Part shown: positions 60,731-64,000 of the stretch, piece by piece | Layout of the letters: each line of letters starts with the position of its first letter | Position numbering within the stretch: position 1 is the stretch's first letter | Notes under the pieces: model-generated | Seen by the model: only the letters and a program-made list of their open reading frames with translations | What the model was told of the DNA's origin: nothing | Database searches by the model: none | Assembly: GCF_008831285.2 (NCBI RefSeq) | Contig: NC_045151.1 | Span: 6,649,682-6,713,681 of the forward strand | Origin: Nymphaea colorata | Lineage: Eukaryota; Streptophyta; Magnoliopsida; Nymphaeales; Nymphaeaceae | Direction of reading: 5' to 3' | Length of the DNA: 64,000 bases | Translations under genes and position numbers: made by a program

Positions 60731-62125
60731 TTGAAAGCCAACAAGATGGTTGAAACTAGATCGCAAGCTAAGCAGACTCCTCAAAACGAGGTTTCATCCT
60801 CTGAACTCCGTTCAGAAACACTTGGCCTCCCAGCAATCGAGCCAGAAGCTTACTATATGTTCTGTTTGTTCATGGAGCGATTCATGAAAGAGCAAGAAGA
60901 TCCAAAGGCCTTGATGGTTACTCCAGAGCCGGACAATGAAAAGACTGCCAAGCAAAAAAGAAAGAAGAAAAACAAGTCTTTTGTTGAAAATCAGGATGAA
61001 GACCATTTGGGTTCAGATTCGACAACTAGTAAGGAAGAAAGACCCGAACTGTTTTCTCTCAAAAAGAAAAAAACAACAAAGAAAAATAAAAAGGAAAAAG
61101 ATGTTATGATAGAAAACAGCTCACCCAGTCCTATCACCACTGAAAGTTCGGAAGAGAAGCCCAAAAGGAAGAGAAAACCTACCAAGAAAGTAAAAAAGAC
61201 AAAGAAATACATCACTAGCAGCAGCTCAGACAGTGAGAGTTCTGAGGGAAAAAAGAAAAAGATCAAGCCAGAATTGGTCGAATCAAGTGATGATGAAAGT
61301 CCGACTAAGCGCAGATTCTACGAAATGGAGAAAAGAATGAACAATCTTGAGCTTAGGGGGAAGGGGAAACGTTCATACTCATGTGAGGACTACTACCTTG
61401 GCATTGAAGGAGACGAAGACGTGAAAGGCTTGCCCAGAGAATTCATCAGATATGATGGAACCACTTGTCCACACGTTCATCTTTCAACTTTTTTCAATGA
61501 TTGCTACAAAATTCGGACAAATAACAGAGCTTTGTTCCGATATTTTCCAAGAAGTCTTGAAGGCATTGCCGCACAATGGTATAAAGAAAATATCAATCCA
61601 ATCGAGCTGAAGGAGTTTGACAAGTTGATTAACATGTTTGTTGAAAGATTCGAACAAAATGCTCTCATGGCTCCAACCCTCAGTACCATTTGCAGTCTTC
61701 ATCAGAAACAAGGAGAAAAGGCTCGAGAATTCATCCAAAAATGGAGAATGCAATGCAATAAGATGAAGGAGCCCATTTCTGAGACACAAGCCTTGTCACT
61801 CATTAGGAAAAATCTTGCCCAACCCTTGAAAAGTCTCATCCGCAATGCCCCGATCAAAACCTTTGCTGAGTTGATTGAACAAGCAAACTCGATAGAAGAA
61901 GGAATTGAAATTGCTACCTCCTTAATCTGTCAATTCGAAGAAGTACAATTGGCTCACGTAAAGAGAGAAGGTAACCCTATTGCAGATGGCCTCGCGAGCT
62001 TAGGATCGACCATCACTTTTCGAACCAATGAAGCAATCCGTTCTTTTGAGATTGAAAGATTAGAACACCCTGCTTTTGAAACGATGGCGCATGTTCATCA
62101 TATCCAAGGGGGGAATACGCCTTAG
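60731..62125 (+). CDS. Gag fused in frame to the RNase H C terminus
   Basis: 464 aa. The N-terminal ~210 residues are charged, with Lys-rich blocks and a Ser/Asp/Glu run (SSSSDSESSE). Residues about 233-390 are the retrotransposon Gag (Retrotrans_gag) core: REFIRYDGTTCPHVHLSTFF, YFPRSLEGIAAQWY, FVERFE, REFIQKWR, LAQPLKSL. Around residues 394-402 the text switches without a break to QFEEVQLAHVKREGNPIADGLASLGS, the last part of an RNase H domain. Protease, reverse transcriptase and the RNase H active site are missing. No CCHC knuckle is visible. The frame stops at 62123-62125, a TAG where pol normally has Trp (TGG). The ATG at 60731 is the first; an alternative Met at codon 6 precedes VETRSQAK, a common Gag start. 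Confidence 0.88.
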   Translation: MKANKMVETRSQAKQTPQNEVSSSELRSETLGLPAIEPEAYYMFCLFMERFMKEQEDPKALMVTPEPDNEKTAKQKRKKKNKSFVENQDEDHLGSDSTTSKEERPELFSLKKKKTTKKNKKEKDVMIENSSPSPITTESSEEKPKRKRKPTKKVKKTKKYITSSSSDSESSEGKKKKIKPELVESSDDESPTKRRFYEMEKRMNNLELRGKGKRSYSCEDYYLGIEGDEDVKGLPREFIRYDGTTCPHVHLSTFFNDCYKIRTNNRALFRYFPRSLEGIAAQWYKENINPIELKEFDKLINMFVERFEQNALMAPTLSTICSLHQKQGEKAREFIQKWRMQCNKMKEPISETQALSLIRKNLAQPLKSLIRNAPIKTFAELIEQANSIEEGIEIATSLICQFEEVQLAHVKREGNPIADGLASLGSTITFRTNEAIRSFEIERLEHPAFETMAHVHHIQGGNTP

Positions 62126-63370
62126 TACCATGACATCAAAAGGTACATTGAAAGCGGAGAATTCCCGACTGAAATGTCTAAAAATGAACAAAAAGCAATA
62201 CAACGTATGTCAGCAAGGTACTTTATCCTAGCAGGGGTATTATACAGACGTGGATTTAGCACTGAATACTCTCGGTGCCTTGATGAAGATGAGGCAAAGA
62301 AAGTAATCGAAGAATCACATCGAGGAGATTGTGGAGGCCATGTTGGTTACCAAACCCTCACCAAACAAATAATTCGAGCAGAGTATTATTGGCCTACCAT
62401 GCAAAAAGATTGTCACCAATTTGTCAAAAGATGCAAAGAATGTCAACTGCATGCTCCAGTAATTCATGCCCCAGCCTCTCACTTGCATTCTGTGACATCT
62501 CCTTGGCCGTTTTCAATGTGGGCCTTTGACGTAGTCGGACCGATATCCCCTGCAGCTTCTAATGGCCATAAGTATTTTCTTGCTGCAACGGATTATTTTA
62601 CCAAGTGGGTAGAAGTTGTCACACTCAGAACAGTGGAAGGACGTCATGTAGTGTCCTTCATTCACAAAAATCTTCTTTGCAGATTTGGAGTCCCTCATGA
62701 TATAGTATCAGACAACGGAACTCATTTCAAGAATGAAAAGATGAGGCAATTGTGCAGCAAGTACCACATCACGCATCATTTTTCAGTTCCTTACTATCCC
62801 CAAGGCAATGGACAAGCAGAGGCTACCAACAAGATCTTGATCCGCATCTTGGAACGGACAGTAGAAACTGGAAGAGACTGGCATGAAAAGATGCACAACG
62901 CTCTATGAGCATATCGCACCACTATGAGAACTCCAACAAATGCCACTCCAGCAGAGCTAGTCTATGGAACAGAAGTGGTTCTACCATTACATGTGTTGAA
63001 ACCTGCTTTGAAGTTCGCTTCTCTCATAGAGCTCCCTCTTACTCAATATCAACAAAAAAGGCTAATGCAACTCGATTTGCTAGATGAAAAGAGGCTAAAA
63101 GCGGCTGAACATGCTGAAGCTTATCGCCAAAGGGTAGCCAGACAATTTGCCAAGTTAGTTATCGAGAGACAGTTCAAAGTGAATGATTCGGTCCTACGAT
63201 CTGCAGTGTACCTAAGAGGACGACCATGGGGCAAGTGGGCACCAAATTGGGAAGGCCCATATGTCATTAAGGAAGCTTTGCCCCACAATTCATACCGACT
63301 AATTGATGCTGATGGGGTGGAACTTGCCGATCCTGTTAATGCCCTTCACCTCAAGAAATTTTATGCCTAG
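62126..63370 (+). pseudogene. integrase of element C, one nonsense codon
   Basis: Continues the pol frame after the TAG at 62123-62125. The zinc finger HX5H...CX2C lies at about 62317-62450 (HRGDCGGH, CKECQ). The catalytic core has D in WAFDVVGP, D in IVSDNGTHF and E in GNGQAEATNK; the last two are exactly 35 residues apart, as the DD35E rule requires. A TGA at 62906-62908, in the NAL-AYRTT box where Trp is expected, cuts the frame after the core. The rest (62909-63370) is open and ends with a GPY-type module (KWAPNWEGPYVI, NSYRL) and no chromodomain. Apart from the two stops I see no lesion. Confidence 0.9.
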
Positions 63371-63504
63371 TTCTCTTGTATTCATTTTCCAATCAATGTC
63401 AAACATTTGTGTTTCCACATCGACTATTCAATCTAGATTTTTCCCAGTTGTAAAACATGACAATTATACTGGGGCATTTTTATTTTTATTTTTATTTTAT
63501 CGCT

Positions 63505-63812
63505 CAGGGCTTGAGAGCAACCCGTGCAGGTAAAGGGTTAAACCTGCAATATGAGGGCAACCCATGCAGGCAAGGGGTTAAACCTGCAATGCTACCCAAA
63601 GCAACCCATGCAGGCAAAGGGGTTAAACCTGTGCTACAAGCCAAAGCAACCCACACAGTTAAAGGGTTCAACTTGTGATGCAAGTCAAGGCAACCCATTC
63701 AGGGGGTTAAACCTGAATTTGAAATCGGCAAACCCATGCAGGCAAGGGGTTAAACCTGCAATTTAAGCTCAAACAACCCATTCAGGTAAGGGGTAAAGCC
63801 TGAAACATCTCT
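63505..63812 (+). repeat. seven ~43-bp tandem hairpin units in the 3' UTR of element C
   Basis: Units of 38-46 bp begin GCAACCCATGCAGG and continue AAGGGGTTAAACCTGCA. In each, the 6-7 bases before the purine loop pair with those after it: TGCAGG with CCTGCA in four units (one through G-U pairs), TTCAGG with CCTGAA in two, and ACAGTT with AACTTGT in one. The short open frames through them are artefacts. Tandem repeats in this place are known from Tat/Ogre elements. Confidence 0.9.
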
Positions 63813-63886
63813 ACGAAAATGTCTTATTTGAAAAATTTGTAGCGTTTATCTTTGTCACTAAGCACGGCTAACACCGGCTTATTAAC

Positions 63887-63897
63887 AAAGAGGGGCA
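63887..63897 (+). other. polypurine tract of element C
   Basis: AAAGAGGGGCA just before the 3' LTR start. Confidence 0.8.
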
Positions 63898-63899
63898 TC

Positions 63900-64000
63900 T
63901 GTAATCACCCCAATTTTTTCTGAAGGACTATGATGTTTTATCCAAGTGCGAAATTCAAATTTAGGCACAAGATTTTCAAAATACAACTTTCAGATCCAAA
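63900..64000 (+). repeat. start of the 3' LTR of element C (cut by the window)
   Basis: The first 101 bp match 55076 onward with about three differences (for example CACCCC against CACCTC), so the two LTRs are about 97% alike over this small sample. Confidence 0.92.

Larger units (their letters stand above)
55076..64000 (+). mobile_element. Ty3/gypsy retrotransposon C (Tat/Ogre-like), right end outside the window
   Basis: The LTR starts TGTAATCACC at 55076, and the same start recurs at 63900 after a polypurine tract, fixing the element and its orientation. Parts in order: ~3.45-kb LTR, tRNA-Arg-like PBS, a leader with a small ORF, a PMD-like ORF, gag with an RNase H tail, integrase without chromodomain, a tandem-repeat 3' UTR, PPT, LTR. 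The extra ORF before gag, the long LTR, the Arg-type primer and the repeat-bearing 3' UTR are all features described for Tat/Ogre elements. Protease, RT and most of RNase H are absent, so C is non-autonomous. The five bases before it are CACGT, which should recur after the 3' LTR. Confidence 0.9.

Overview
The window is nuclear DNA of a flowering plant. The evidence is a spliced host gene with typical plant GT-AG introns, tRNA-iMet-primed Ty1/copia elements of the usual plant design, a Tat/Ogre-like Ty3/gypsy element, plant-type LINE and FAR1/MULE remnants, long GA/TA microsatellites, and a nuclear copy of mitochondrial atp1. I cannot place it below angiosperm from sequence alone.

Layout. 1-3157 is mostly unassigned, with a GA-rich tract (1257-1690) and two phase-compatible minus-strand exon candidates (2632-2922). 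3163-9339 is copia element A (470-bp LTRs, TSD AAAAC). 9345-25630 is gene-poor: degenerate short repeats, MITE-like and CACTA-like remnants, and a LINE 3' fragment (22620-23520). 25636-33148 (minus strand) is the one clear host gene, a five-exon PAT1 mRNA-decay factor of 816 aa. Its introns carry three diverged copies of an AT-rich repeat. 36380-42060 is a transposon graveyard with an Ulp1-protease-like fragment (+), a FAR1/MULE transposase pseudogene (-), and three tandem ~330-bp units rich in TTATCTCATT.

42427-51568 looks like an old gypsy LTR (D) split by copia element B (43276-49297, minus strand, TSD TGGAC). 53027-54931 holds a repeat array ending in a 542-bp-arm nested palindrome that abuts an atp1 fragment (54928-55075). 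From 55076 to the window edge is gypsy element C: ~3.45-kb 5' LTR, tRNA-Arg-like PBS, a plant-mobile-domain-like ORF, a gag fused in frame to the end of RNase H, an integrase broken by one stop, hairpin tandem repeats in the 3' UTR, a PPT, and the first 101 bp of the 3' LTR.

How the parts relate. PAT1 is the only plausible working host gene. A and B are one copia family that shares a missing integrase core, so they look like members of a trans-mobilised lineage. C lacks protease, RT and most of RNase H, so it also needs help to move. It entered the atp1 fragment, and the rest of that fragment should lie beyond the window. The most interesting signals are the covarying hairpin repeats of C, its PMD-like ORF with the gag/RNase H fusion, the nested palindrome, and the long AACCGGTT-repeat leader conserved in both copia copies.
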